Translations under genes and position numbers: made by a program
Shown: piece after piece, positions 1-8,719 of the stretch
How the letters are laid out: each line of letters opens with the position of its first letter
How positions within the stretch are numbered: the first letter of the stretch is position 1
Notes under the pieces: generated by a model
What the model was told of the DNA's origin: nothing
Databases searched by the model: none
Seen by the model: the letters and a program-made list of their open reading frames with translations, nothing else
From: Ramlibacter sp.
GTDB taxonomy: Bacteria > Pseudomonadota > Gammaproteobacteria > Burkholderiales > Burkholderiaceae_C
Reading direction: 5' to 3'
DNA length: 47,216 nt
NCBI GenBank assembly: GCA_014376765.1
Contig: JACMQX010000021.1
Location: forward strand, 1 to 47,216

Positions 1-857
1 GCGCCAGCTAGCATTTGCCTGAAGTGCGCCGCGCCAATCGCAATGGCCAAAGGCAAGCCAATGGCCGACCACAGCGAATAGCGCCCGCCCACCCAGTCCC
101 AGAAACCGAAGATGGTGGTGATGCCGAACTCCCGCGCCGCCGGCACATTGGTGGTGAGGGCCGCAAAATGCCGCGCCGTGTCGGTGCCGCCTTGCGCCGC
201 GAACCACTCGCGCGCCGAGCGCGCATTGGTCATGGTCTCTATCGTCGTGAAGGTTTTGGACGAAATCAGGAACAGCGTGCTTTCCGGCCGCACCTGCGCC
301 AGCACGCCGGCCAGCTCATGTGCATCCACATTCGAGACAAAGTGAAAGCGCTTGCCAGCCACCCGGAATTCGTCCAGCGCCAGCACAGCCATCTGCGGCC
401 CGAGGTCCGAGCCCCCAATGCCGATGTTCACTACATCGGTGATGCGGCCGTCGTTCCGGATCGCCTGGGCATAGGCCAGCATCGCATCCAGCGTCTGGTG
501 CACGGCCGCAAGTTCTTGCGAGGGCTGGTTGCCCAGCGGCTGACGCAAGAGAACGTGCCCTACGGCCCGGTTCTCTGTTGTGTTGACGGGCTCGCCCGCG
601 AACATGGCGTCGCGGTGCTGCTCCAGGCCGCACTGGCGGGCCAGCTCCAGCAACAACGATTGGGCTTTCGCGTCGATCCTGTTTTTGGACAGGTCGGCAA
701 ACAGATGAGGCGCCTCAAGGCTGAATTCGTCCACGCGGTTCACATCACGCGCAAGGGCAATGCGCGCGTCAAAGGCGCGGCCCTCCGCTTGAAAATGCGC
801 CTTCAACAGCGGCCAGGCTGCAGCACGGTCACAACGGGTGTAGCTCATGCCGCTCAT
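1..857 (-). CDS. pgi: Glucose-6-phosphate isomerase (partial, C-terminus off the left edge)
   Basis: Cytosolic enzyme interconverting glucose 6-phosphate and fructose 6-phosphate. About 285 codons are present; the reading frame is open to the left edge, so the C-terminal part is missing. Seen in the translation: [14 protein letters not shown] (phosphate-binding region), [13 protein letters not shown], and [19 protein letters not shown], which matches the classical PGI signature. The ATG at 857 lies 5 nt after the tal stop, and a second in-frame ATG follows at 848, so the exact start is uncertain by three codons. The close spacing makes pgi the last visible gene of the leftward importer-tal-pgi operon, so it would supply interconversion of imported hexose phosphates. 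Family assignment is secure. Confidence 0.95.
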   Translation of the reverse strand, partial: MSGMSYTRCDRAAAWPLLKAHFQAEGRAFDARIALARDVNRVDEFSLEAPHLFADLSKNRIDAKAQSLLLELARQCGLEQHRDAMFAGEPVNTTENRAVGHVLLRQPLGNQPSQELAAVHQTLDAMLAYAQAIRNDGRITDVVNIGIGGSDLGPQMAVLALDEFRVAGKRFHFVSNVDAHELAGVLAQVRPESTLFLISSKTFTTIETMTNARSAREWFAAQGGTDTARHFAALTTNVPAAREFGITTIFGFWDWVGGRYSLWSAIGLPLAIAIGAAHFRQMLAG

Positions 858-862
858 GCCGT

Positions 863-1810
863 TCAGGCCGCCAGCAGCAGCTTGTCGAGCTTGACGGCGT
901 CCACCACAAAGGCGCGAATGCCTTCGGCCAGTTTCTCAGTGGCCATCGCCTCCTCGTTCAGCGCAAAGCGAAAGCCAGCCTCGTCAAAGGCCACATGCTC
1001 AATGTCCAGCGCCATGGCTACCTGCGGGTCGAGGGCGCGTTGCAGCGGGGCGTCGCTGGCGGCAAGCTTGGCCAGCAGGTCCGGCGCCATGGTGAGCAAG
1101 TCGCATCCGGCCAGCGCCGTGATCTGGCCCGTGTTGCGAAAGCTCGCGCCCATCACCTCGGTGGCAATGCCGAACTTCTTGTAGTAGTTGTAGATCTCGC
1201 GTACCGACTTGACGCCCGGGTCGTTGGCGCCCGCGTTCGCCGCTTCATCCCACGCATCGCCGGCAGACTTTTTGTACCAGTCGTAAATGCGGCCGACAAA
1301 AGGCGAAATGAGCTGAACCTTCGCCTGCCCGCAGGCGATTGCCTGGCTGAACGAGAACAGCAAGGTGAGATTGGTGTGAATGCCGCGCGCCTCCAGCCGG
1401 CGCGCCGCTTCAATCCCCTCCCAGGTGGCAGCGACCTTGACCAGCACCCGATCGATGTGAATGCCTTCAGCCTCATACAGTTCGATGAGGCGTTCAGCAC
1501 GCGAATAAGTGGCCTCGGTATCAAAGCTCAGGCGCGCATCCACCTCAGTGGAGACGCGGCCGGGGATGATGGACAAAATCTCGCAACCAAAGCGCACCAG
1601 CAACCGGTCCATGATCTCGTCCAGCGGGCGGCCGCGGAACCTGGCGACACACCCGGTCAGCAGGGGCTGGTAGTCGGGCTTTTGCACCGCCTTGAGGATG
1701 AGCGAGGGGTTGGTCGTCGCGTCCTGCGGCTTGTAGGCGTCCAGCTGCTTGAAGTCGCCGCTGTCGGCCACTACCGTGGTGAACTGCTTGAGGGATTCGA
1801 GTTGGTTCAT
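863..1810 (-). CDS. tal: Transaldolase
   Basis: 315-residue TalB-type transaldolase of the non-oxidative pentose phosphate pathway, transferring a dihydroxyacetone unit from sedoheptulose 7-phosphate to glyceraldehyde 3-phosphate. The Schiff-base lysine is expected at K125 in [12 protein letters not shown], and the N-terminal DSGDF and ATTNPS segments are typical of the family. Length is as expected for the classical TalA/TalB subgroup. It starts 58 nt after the stop of the ABC ATPase gene and ends 5 nt before pgi, all leftward, which suggests one transcript. Placement between a sugar-phosphate-type importer and pgi fits a role in processing phosphorylated sugars. No own promoter is evident in the short upstream gap. 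Confidence 0.96.
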   Translation of the reverse strand: MNQLESLKQFTTVVADSGDFKQLDAYKPQDATTNPSLILKAVQKPDYQPLLTGCVARFRGRPLDEIMDRLLVRFGCEILSIIPGRVSTEVDARLSFDTEATYSRAERLIELYEAEGIHIDRVLVKVAATWEGIEAARRLEARGIHTNLTLLFSFSQAIACGQAKVQLISPFVGRIYDWYKKSAGDAWDEAANAGANDPGVKSVREIYNYYKKFGIATEVMGASFRNTGQITALAGCDLLTMAPDLLAKLAASDAPLQRALDPQVAMALDIEHVAFDEAGFRFALNEEAMATEKLAEGIRAFVVDAVKLDKLLLAA

Positions 1811-1868
1811 CGGCCCATTATCCGGCCCGGTGCGGGCTTTGGTCGGTGAGCCAGGTCACGGAGCCAGC

Positions 1869-2927
1869 TTATGAAACCTGCACAACCGACACGCCATGCC
1901 CGGCCAGGCTCAAGCCCACATCGGTACCCACCGGCAGCACATGGGCGAGGTCTGGCGAGGTGACGAAGAGGGCGCCCAGCTCGGTGTCAAAGGTGTACTC
2001 AAACAGGCTGCCCAGGTAGGCCGCCTTTGCCAGCCGCCCGGCCAGGCCCGAACCCGGGGGGCCAATGTGCCAGGCCTCGGGGCGGACGGCCACCTTGACG
2101 GCGCCCTGAACCATGACCTGGCGCGGTGCAATGCGCAAAGGTCCCAAATGCACCGTGCCTTGTGCATCCGCCGTGGCGGGGAACAACATCGCCTCCCCCA
2201 TGAAACCGGCGACGAACTCGGTCCTGGGATATTCATACAGGTCCTGCGGGCTGCCAAGCTGCGCAATCACACCATGGTCCATGACGATGATCTGGTCGCT
2301 CACCGCCAAGGCCTCGCTCTGGTCATGCGTCACGTAGGCCACCGTCAGCTGCAGGCGTTGCTGCAGCGCGCGGATTTCCTCGCGCATCTCGCGGCGCAGC
2401 CGCGCGTCCAGGTTGGACAGGGGCTCGTCGAACAGCAGCACGGCGGGCTCAAGGACCAGTGCGCGCGCCAGGGCCACGCGTTGCTGCTGACCGCCTGAGA
2501 GTTCGCTGGGCAAGCGCGAATCAAAACCCACCAGGCCAACGGCCTGCAGCGTGTCCAGGGCGCGCGCCTGGGCTTCAGCCTTGGGTACACCGCTCACATT
2601 CATGCCGTAAGCCACATTGGCCAGCACGTCCATATGCGGGAACAGCGCATAGCTCTGGAACACCAGGCTCACATTGCGGTCAGACGGGCCGAGGGTGGTG
2701 ACGTCGCGCCCATCAATCAGAACTTGGCCGCTGGTGGGCGACTCCAGCCCGGCGATCATGCGCAGCGTGGTGGTCTTGCCGCAACCCGATGGACCGAGGA
2801 TGGTGGTGAGCGTGCCCCGGGGGACCTCGAAACTTATGCCTTTGACAGCCAGCGGCGTAGATGTGTCAGCGCCGTAGCGCTTGGTGACGTTGCAAAATTC
2901 AATGCCTGCCGGGGTGGACGTGCTCAT
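1869..2927 (-). CDS. ABC transporter ATP-binding protein, AfuC/FbpC type
   Basis: 352-residue cytoplasmic ATPase that would energise the importer encoded immediately upstream. Walker A is GPSGCGKT (45-52), the Q-loop follows in VFQSYALFPHMD, the signature is LSGGQQQR (143-150), Walker B is VLLFDEP and the switch His is in YVTHDQSEA. Residues after about 245 form a TOBE-like C-terminal regulatory region. Its ATG overlaps the permease stop by four bases (ATGA), indicating translational coupling. The family (FbpC/AfuC/PotA-like) includes Fe(III), 2-aminoethylphosphonate, spermidine and hexose-phosphate importers. The sequence of the ATPase does not discriminate among these; context with tal, pgi, zwf and hexR favours sugar phosphates (inference). 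Confidence 0.9.
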   Translation of the reverse strand: MSTSTPAGIEFCNVTKRYGADTSTPLAVKGISFEVPRGTLTTILGPSGCGKTTTLRMIAGLESPTSGQVLIDGRDVTTLGPSDRNVSLVFQSYALFPHMDVLANVAYGMNVSGVPKAEAQARALDTLQAVGLVGFDSRLPSELSGGQQQRVALARALVLEPAVLLFDEPLSNLDARLRREMREEIRALQQRLQLTVAYVTHDQSEALAVSDQIIVMDHGVIAQLGSPQDLYEYPRTEFVAGFMGEAMLFPATADAQGTVHLGPLRIAPRQVMVQGAVKVAVRPEAWHIGPPGSGLAGRLAKAAYLGSLFEYTFDTELGALFVTSPDLAHVLPVGTDVGLSLAGHGVSVVQVS

Positions 2928-5224
2928 GGCGTACCTTGCAAAATTTTGATCGGCGCCGCAGTGCCAGACTTGCGCCGGCCCAGTTTGCGCTCACCCACCA
3001 GCAGCTGGATCAACACAATGGCCAGCGACATCAGCAGCATCAACACCGTGCAATAAGCCAGCGCGACGCCATAGTCGCCATTGCCCACGCGGCCGATGAT
3101 GTAGGTGGTGGCCAGTTCATTTTCGGCCGTGACCAGGAAGATGACGGCCGACACCGTGGTCATGGCGCGCACAAAGCTGTAGACCAGCGCCGCCACGAGC
3201 GCCGGCTTGAGCAGCGGCAACACCACCCTGAACAGCGTCTGCAGCGTGGAGGCGCGCAGCATCAGCGAGGCTTCATCCAGCGACTTGTCCAGTTGCCTGA
3301 AGGCCGCTGTACCAGCCCTCACCCCCACAGGCAAGTTCCGGAAGATAAAGCACAGCACGATGATGAGGCCCGTGCCGGTCAGCTCTAACGGCGGCACGTT
3401 GAAGGCCAGGATGTAGCTCACCCCCAGTACCGTCCCCGGAATCGCAAAGGCCAACAGTGCCGCAAATTCAAAGAAGCCCTGGCCCTTGAATTGAGTGCGC
3501 GCCAGCAGCCAGGCAATCAGCAGGCCCAGCACCGCAGTCACCGGCGCAGCAAGGCCCGCCAGCTTGACGGTGGTGAAGAACGAGTTCCACGCCGTGCCCG
3601 CCCACACCATGCCGAACTGGCCCCACTCCACCGCAAACGCGGTTTTGAAGTGATGCAGCGTCAGCGTGTAGTCGCGGCCCCAGGTCTGCACAAACCCGCC
3701 CGCAAAGGCGAAGCAGTAAATGACGATGGTGAACGCCATCCACGGCAAGGTGACGGCGTAAATCGTGCGGCGCACGGAGTCCGGCAGCACCATGGCGATG
3801 CCCGAGTCCCCCTTGCCGCTCACCGTCGTGTAGTTCTGCTTGCCCAGCAACGCCCGCTGGATGGTGAACACGGCCAGCGCAAACAGTGTGAGGATCCAGG
3901 CCAGCGAGGCAGCGCGTCCCTGGTCGTACTGCGCGCCGACGATCGCAAAGAAGATTTCTGTCGACAACACCGAGAACTGGCCTCCCACCACCACCGGGTT
4001 GCCGAAGTCCGCCATGCTCTCGATGAAACCGACGAGGAAGGCATTCGCCAGCCCCGGCTTGAGCAGCGGCAGCGTCACGGTGTAAAAAGTCTTGAGCCTG
4101 TCGGCGCGCAGCGTCTGGGCAGCCTCTTCCAGGCTGGGCGATACGCCCTGCACCACGCCGCGCATGATCATGAAAGCGATAGGCGTGAAGGCAAACATCT
4201 GCGCCACCCACACCCCCAGCATGCCGTAGAACCAGCGTGTGGGCGTGATGTTGAAGGCGTAGTCCAGGAACTGGTTGACCACCCCGGCGCGCCCGAACAG
4301 CAGGATCAAACCCAGGCCCACCACAAAGGGCGGCGTGATGATGGGCAGGAACGCCAGCACGCGCAGCGGCGTCTGCCAGCGCAGGGCGCCGCGCTCGGCC
4401 ATCAAGGCCATCATGGTGCCCAGCACTGTGCTGCCTGCCGCGGTGAGCAGTGCCAGCGCGAGCGTGTTCCACGCCACGCCGCAGCGCACGCCGCCGGCCA
4501 CGCAGTCCAGCCCCCAGACCCGTGCATGGCCCACCCGCTCATACAGCGCGGCAAGCGACCAGAGCCCTTCTTCATTGAGGAATGCGCCGTACAGCGCCTT
4601 GCTGACCGGGTAGGCGATGAATAGCAGCATCAGCACCGCACACACGACCACGCTGGCCGCAACGAACAGGTCACCCTTGAAATATCCGAGCCGTGCAATG
4701 CCAAAGGCCGCGAGCACGATGAGCGACATCAGCGCGAGGCTGGCGCCTGCCCCCATGCCGAATTGCTGGATGCTGAGGTCGCCGAAGCTGCGGCCCAGCC
4801 ATTCAAAGGACCAGCCTTTGGCGCCGATCATGAAGCCGCAGGCTGCAAGGCCCACACTGCCCATCAGGCCACCTGCTATCAACAACTGGCCTTGCTTGCG
4901 GCCTGGGAGCAGCGCGAGGCTGCTTGCCGCCATCACCAGTCCGGCCAGGCCCAGCAGCAGCCAGCCACGGCCATGAGAGAAAGCCTGGACCAGGCCGTTG
5001 GCCGTTTCAGGCCCGCCAAACAATTGCGGCAACACGCTATACCAGGCGGAGTCCTGGATGGCATACCAGGGCAGCACGAGGTAGGCCAGCAGGCCAGCCA
5101 CCACCCACGCCCCGATCGCAGCATCGGGCCGCCCGGCTTTGACAGGCGCCCGCGCCGTCCTGTTGGCGGCCCCGGCACGCGAAGGTGCCTGGGTCACTCC
5201 GCCAGGGGCAGGCGAGTCTGTCAT
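2924..5224 (-). CDS. Fused two-domain ABC permease, AfuB/FbpB type
   Basis: 766-residue inner-membrane permease. After a Pro/Ala/Arg-rich cytoplasmic N-terminus of about 30 residues come several hydrophobic segments, then two binding-protein-dependent permease domains at roughly residues 250-455 and 545-745. Each carries an EAA-type coupling motif: SLEEAAQTLRAD in the first and SLDEASLMLRAS in the second. One polypeptide therefore supplies both halves of the channel, as in FbpB and AfuB. At about 766 residues it is somewhat long for the family because of extra N-terminal membrane segments. It overlaps the binding-protein gene by four bases at its start and the ATPase gene by four at its end, so all three are translationally coupled. 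Confidence 0.9.
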   Translation of the reverse strand: MTDSPAPGGVTQAPSRAGAANRTARAPVKAGRPDAAIGAWVVAGLLAYLVLPWYAIQDSAWYSVLPQLFGGPETANGLVQAFSHGRGWLLLGLAGLVMAASSLALLPGRKQGQLLIAGGLMGSVGLAACGFMIGAKGWSFEWLGRSFGDLSIQQFGMGAGASLALMSLIVLAAFGIARLGYFKGDLFVAASVVVCAVLMLLFIAYPVSKALYGAFLNEEGLWSLAALYERVGHARVWGLDCVAGGVRCGVAWNTLALALLTAAGSTVLGTMMALMAERGALRWQTPLRVLAFLPIITPPFVVGLGLILLFGRAGVVNQFLDYAFNITPTRWFYGMLGVWVAQMFAFTPIAFMIMRGVVQGVSPSLEEAAQTLRADRLKTFYTVTLPLLKPGLANAFLVGFIESMADFGNPVVVGGQFSVLSTEIFFAIVGAQYDQGRAASLAWILTLFALAVFTIQRALLGKQNYTTVSGKGDSGIAMVLPDSVRRTIYAVTLPWMAFTIVIYCFAFAGGFVQTWGRDYTLTLHHFKTAFAVEWGQFGMVWAGTAWNSFFTTVKLAGLAAPVTAVLGLLIAWLLARTQFKGQGFFEFAALLAFAIPGTVLGVSYILAFNVPPLELTGTGLIIVLCFIFRNLPVGVRAGTAAFRQLDKSLDEASLMLRASTLQTLFRVVLPLLKPALVAALVYSFVRAMTTVSAVIFLVTAENELATTYIIGRVGNGDYGVALAYCTVLMLLMSLAIVLIQLLVGERKLGRRKSGTAAPIKILQGTP

Positions 5225-6234
5225 TTCGGCAGCGAGTTGACGTCCTTCTCCCAGCGCGCGATCAGCCGGCGGCGTTCAGCGCTGGCGCCGTATTTCGCGT
5301 AGTCGTAGTTGATGAACTTGATCTTGCGGAAGTCCGGGATGCGCGGGTCCAGCTTGGCCGCCTTGTTGCTAGGCAGCTGAAACTGCTTGGCCGCCGCGCC
5401 CATCTCCTGCGCTGCCGGCGTCAATGCCCATTCATAAAACTTCTTGGCCGCTTCCAGATTGCGCGCGCCCTTGATGAGGCTCATCGAGCCGATCTCGGCG
5501 CCGGTGCCGTCAGCGGGCGTCACAGTCTCCACCGGGAAGCCCTGCATTTTTTCGCCCGGGCCGTCATGCACAAAGCTGATAGATACAGCCGTCTCGCCCC
5601 GAGCCACCGCCTTGATGGGGCCGGTGCCCGAGCGGGTGTACTGGCTCACGTTTTTGTGCAGGCTCTTGAGGTAGTCGAAGGCCTTGTCCTCCCCCATCAG
5701 CTGCACCAGCGTGGCGATCATGGTGTAGGCCGTGCCGCTGGACGCCGGGTTGGCGACCTGCACGTCGCCCTTGTATTCGGGCTTGAGAAGATCGGCCCAG
5801 ACCTTGGGCACAGCCAGCTTCTTTTTGGCCAGCAGTTCGGTGTTGTAGCCAAAACCCAGCGGCCCCGAATAGATGCCCACTGTTTTGTAGCCCGACTGCT
5901 GGGCCTGCTGCTGGGCCCAAGGGTGGAGCTGCGCGAGCGAAGGAGATTTGTATTCTGCCGAGAGGCCCTGCTCCGCCGCCTGCAGGTGAGGGTCGCCGGT
6001 GCCGCCGAACCAGATGTCGGTTTTGGGATTTTCCTTTTCCGCGATCAGCTGGGCCAACGCCTCACCCGAGCCCTTGAGCGACATGTTGACCTTGACGCCC
6101 GTGGTGCGCGCATACACGGTGGAGATCATGTTGCACCACTCGGCCTGCACGGAACAGATGATGTTGACCTGGCCCTGTGCGGCGGCGACAGCAGAGAGCG
6201 CCGCCAACGCGGCCCCAAAAATTAGCTTTTTCAT
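5221..6234 (-). CDS. Periplasmic substrate-binding protein, AfuA/FbpA family (candidate hexose-phosphate binder)
   Basis: 337 residues with a Sec signal peptide (MKKLIFGAALAALSAVAAAQ, cleavage near residue 20). The mature protein is a type II periplasmic-binding fold of the Fe(III)/AfuA family. Seen: WFGGTGDPHLQ near 75-84, SGTAYTMIA near 166-174, and a His-Asp pair H223-D224 followed 24 residues later by E247 in GAEIGS. From memory, Actinobacillus AfuA, a glucose/fructose-6-phosphate binder, uses a His-Asp pair and a Glu with the same spacing to hold the sugar; this needs checking by alignment. The paired tyrosines of iron-binding FbpA were not recognised. First gene of the importer-tal-pgi operon, divergent from zwf. 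Substrate call is inference; family call is strong. Confidence 0.8.
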   Translation of the reverse strand: MKKLIFGAALAALSAVAAAQGQVNIICSVQAEWCNMISTVYARTTGVKVNMSLKGSGEALAQLIAEKENPKTDIWFGGTGDPHLQAAEQGLSAEYKSPSLAQLHPWAQQQAQQSGYKTVGIYSGPLGFGYNTELLAKKKLAVPKVWADLLKPEYKGDVQVANPASSGTAYTMIATLVQLMGEDKAFDYLKSLHKNVSQYTRSGTGPIKAVARGETAVSISFVHDGPGEKMQGFPVETVTPADGTGAEIGSMSLIKGARNLEAAKKFYEWALTPAAQEMGAAAKQFQLPSNKAAKLDPRIPDFRKIKFINYDYAKYGASAERRRLIARWEKDVNSLPK

Positions 6235-6245
6235 GGTGTCCAGAA

Positions 6246-6258
6246 GTAATTTGATTAC
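6246..6258. promoter_or_regulatory. Candidate HexR operator (importer side)
   Basis: GTAATTTGATTAC is a perfect inverted repeat with 5-base arms and a 3-base spacer, 11 bases upstream of the binding-protein ATG. It fits the published HexR consensus TGTARTWWWATTACA at about 12 of 15 positions when one base is added each side. HexR is encoded two genes away on the other strand. Position close to the start codon would suit repression of the leftward operon. Confidence 0.5.
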
Positions 6259-6361
6259 GTTCCCAGCTTACAAGAGTGCCGGACACGCAATCCCTAGTGA
6301 AAACACCAAGCGCCGATCAGGACGCAGACGCAGTACGCAAACGCAGGACGCTGACCATCTT

Positions 6362-6376
6362 TGAAACTAAGTTACA
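6362..6376. promoter_or_regulatory. Candidate HexR operator (zwf side)
   Basis: TGAAACTAAGTTACA reads as TGaAAC-TAA-GTTACA, an inverted repeat with one mismatch in 6-base arms. It agrees with the HexR consensus TGTARTWWWATTACA at 12 of 15 positions and lies 28 bases upstream of the zwf start. Together with the site at 6246 it puts one candidate operator on each side of the divergent intergenic region. Confidence 0.45.
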
Positions 6377-6404
6377 GTCTTGAATCAACCCCCATCACAA
6401 GCAC

Positions 6405-7859
6405 ATGAGTTTTGATCTCGTCCTGTTTGGCGGCACCGGCGATCTTGCATGGCGCAAGCTGATGCCCGCACTTTTCCAGGCCTTCCGCCACGGCACATTG
6501 CCGCCAGGCGGCCGCATCATCGGCGTGGCGCGCGACGATCTGTCTGACGCGCAATACCGCGAGCTGATCCAGTCGCGCTTCGACAAAGTAGAGCTGGCCA
6601 AGCGTCCGAGCGCCGAAGAGTTCGCGCGCTTTGCGGCGCTGCTGCACTACGTTCGCATGGACTTGTCAAAGCCTGAAGACTATGGCCGGCTCGCCACCTT
6701 GCTCAAAGATGCCAATGCCGATACGGTCGTCATGTATGTAGCGACTGCGCCAACGCTGTTCACCACTGTCTGCGAGCAGCTTGCGGTGGCAGGCCTCAAC
6801 ACCCCGCATACCCGCATCGTGCTGGAGAAACCGCTGGGGCATGACCTGGCGTCCAACCGCACGATCAACGAGACAGTGCTGCGCGGCTTTGCCGAGCGGC
6901 AGGTGTTTCGCATCGACCATTACCTGGGCAAGCCCTCGGTGCAAAACCTGTTTGCCCTGCGCTTTGGCAACGCGCTGTTCGAGCCGCTGTGGCGGCGCGA
7001 GAACATTGCCAACATCCAGATCACCATTGCAGAAGAACTGGGTGTTGAAAAGCGCGGCGCCTTCTATGACAGCACCGGCGCGCTGCGCGACATGGTGCAG
7101 AACCACGCGCTGCAACTGCTGTGCGCCATCGGCATGGAGCCGCCCATCAACGCCCACGCCGATGCGATCCGCGACGAGAAGCTCAAGGTGCTGCGCTCGC
7201 TCAAACCCTGGACGCCGCAGAGCCTGTCGCAGCACGTGATTCGCGGCCAGTACAGCGCAGGCACCATCGACGGCGTGGCCGTTCCCGCTTACCGCGACGA
7301 GCCGGGTGTGAACGCTGAAAGCAATACAGAAACCTTTGTCGCGCTGCGCACCGAGATCGCCAACTGGCGCTGGGCCGGCGTGCCGTTCTACATCCGCACC
7401 GGCAAGCGCCTGGCCGACCGGGACGCCGACATCGTGGTGAACTTCCGCCCCGCGCCGCATGCAATCTTCAAGACGCCCGCCGGTGCAGCCAACCAGCTCG
7501 TCATCAACCTGCAGCCCAAAGACGGGCTTGAGTTGCACTTGCTGGCGCAAGGCGCCGACAACCGCCGCCAGCAGCAAAGCCTGGCCCCGGTGCAGCTCGA
7601 CCTGGACTTTGACAAGCGCTTTGGCGCCGAGCGTGTGGGCGCGTACGAGCGGCTGCTGCTGGATGTGATTGACGGGCGCCTCAACCTCTTTGTGCGCAGC
7701 GACGAGCAGGAAGAAGCCTGGCGCTGGGTCGAGCCCATCATCGATGTGTGGAAGGCCGATGGCGAAGGCCTGCGCAGCTATGCCGCGGGCACCTGGGGGC
7801 CGAGCGCGTCCAGCGCGATGATCGCGCGCGACGGGTACTGCTGGAGCGAGGAATGCTAG
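6405..7859 (+). CDS. zwf: Glucose-6-phosphate 1-dehydrogenase
   Basis: 484 residues, normal length. Oxidises glucose 6-phosphate to 6-phosphogluconolactone with NAD(P)+, the entry to the oxidative pentose phosphate and Entner-Doudoroff routes. The N-terminal dinucleotide-binding motif is LFGGTGDLAWRKLMPALF; the active-site segment is RIDHYLGKPSVQNL, where the usual GKE is GKP but the catalytic Asp-His and Lys are kept. EKPLGHD and YIRTGKRL are also family-typical. No clear Shine-Dalgarno sequence precedes the ATG. The stop overlaps the hexR start by 7 bases, so the two are co-transcribed. A candidate HexR operator lies just upstream, implying autoregulation of this operon. Confidence 0.96.
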   Translation: MSFDLVLFGGTGDLAWRKLMPALFQAFRHGTLPPGGRIIGVARDDLSDAQYRELIQSRFDKVELAKRPSAEEFARFAALLHYVRMDLSKPEDYGRLATLLKDANADTVVMYVATAPTLFTTVCEQLAVAGLNTPHTRIVLEKPLGHDLASNRTINETVLRGFAERQVFRIDHYLGKPSVQNLFALRFGNALFEPLWRRENIANIQITIAEELGVEKRGAFYDSTGALRDMVQNHALQLLCAIGMEPPINAHADAIRDEKLKVLRSLKPWTPQSLSQHVIRGQYSAGTIDGVAVPAYRDEPGVNAESNTETFVALRTEIANWRWAGVPFYIRTGKRLADRDADIVVNFRPAPHAIFKTPAGAANQLVINLQPKDGLELHLLAQGADNRRQQQSLAPVQLDLDFDKRFGAERVGAYERLLLDVIDGRLNLFVRSDEQEEAWRWVEPIIDVWKADGEGLRSYAAGTWGPSASSAMIARDGYCWSEEC

Positions 7860-8701
7860 ACCGCATCAAGGCCTCACTCAGCTCGCTGGCCCCGGCCGAG
7901 CAGCGGGTGGGCCGCCTGGTGCTGGCCGACCCGCGCGCCTTTGCCAGCCTGCCCGTGAGCGAGTTGTCGGCACGGGCCCAATGCAGCAAGCCGACCGTGG
8001 TGCGCTTTTGCCGCAGCATGGGCTACGACGGCCTGAGCGACTTCAAGCTCAAGCTGGCCGGCAGCGTGAGCGAGGGCGTGCCGTTCATCCACCGCAGCGT
8101 GGATGTGGATGACAAGACAGGGGACGTCCTGGTCAAGGTGATCGACAACACGGTGGCGGCATTCCTCAAGTACCGCAATGACGCCAGTACTTTTGCCATC
8201 GAGAAAGCAGCGGAGGCCCTGGCCGATGCCTGCAAGACCGGCAAGCGGATCGAGTTTTTTGGTGCGGGCAACTCAGGCATCGTGGCGCAGGACGCGCAGC
8301 ACAAGTTCTTTCGCCTGGGTGTGCACACCATCGCCTACAGCGACGGCCACATGCAGGTGATGAGCGCCTCCATGCTGCGCCCGGGCGACTGCTTGGTGGT
8401 GATCTCCAACTCGGGCCGCACGCGGGACCTGATGGACGCCTGCGACATCGCGCGCAAGAACGGCGCGACCACCATCGTCATCACCGCCAGTGGTTCGCCC
8501 CTGGCTGCCGCCGGCAGCATTCACCTCTCGGCCGACCACCCCGAGGGCTATGACCGCTACAGCCCGATGGTGTCGCGCCTGATGCACCTCATGATCATCG
8601 ACATTCTGGCGACCTGCGTTGCACTGCGGATTGGCGGCAACAAGCTGCAGCCACTGCTGCGCGAGATGAAAAACAATTTGCGCAGCAAACGCTACACCTG
8701 A
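7853..8701 (+). CDS. hexR: HexR-type transcriptional regulator (RpiR family)
   Basis: 282 residues from the ATG at 7853, chosen because it overlaps the zwf stop, follows a GAGCGAGG ribosome-binding sequence and gives the usual RpiR N-terminus. Domains: an HTH of the RpiR type at about 1-75 (SELSARAQCSKPTVVRFCR is the helix-turn-helix) and a SIS sugar-phosphate-binding domain at about 125-255 (FFGAGNSGIVAQDA, VVISNSGRTRDLMD). HexR in proteobacteria represses zwf and Entner-Doudoroff genes and is released by 2-keto-3-deoxy-6-phosphogluconate. Linkage to zwf and the two palindromes in the divergent region support this identity over other RpiR members. Confidence 0.88.
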   Translation: MLDRIKASLSSLAPAEQRVGRLVLADPRAFASLPVSELSARAQCSKPTVVRFCRSMGYDGLSDFKLKLAGSVSEGVPFIHRSVDVDDKTGDVLVKVIDNTVAAFLKYRNDASTFAIEKAAEALADACKTGKRIEFFGAGNSGIVAQDAQHKFFRLGVHTIAYSDGHMQVMSASMLRPGDCLVVISNSGRTRDLMDACDIARKNGATTIVITASGSPLAAAGSIHLSADHPEGYDRYSPMVSRLMHLMIIDILATCVALRIGGNKLQPLLREMKNNLRSKRYT

Positions 8702-8719
8702 AGACCGATTGGAATCCGC

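Noticed and set aside
15..1184. Long rightward open frame of about 390 codons antisense to pgi and tal
   Set aside because: It overlaps two unmistakable enzymes on the other strand, has no recognisable motif and is rich in Arg/His/Gln, as expected for the reverse complement of GC-rich coding DNA.
3491..4624. Rightward open frame of about 377 codons antisense to the fused permease
   Set aside because: The permease frame has clear EAA motifs and membrane segments; the antisense product has none and is strongly basic.
1869..6234. Iron(III) or 2-aminoethylphosphonate transporter as the default call
   Set aside because: The family includes these, but no phosphonate or iron genes are nearby, the paired tyrosines of FbpA were not recognised, and the operon contains tal and pgi. 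Kept only as an alternative.
7748..7852. Upstream extension of hexR into zwf
   Set aside because: The added residues are the out-of-frame reading of zwf; the ATG at 7853 has a ribosome-binding site and gives the normal RpiR N-terminus.
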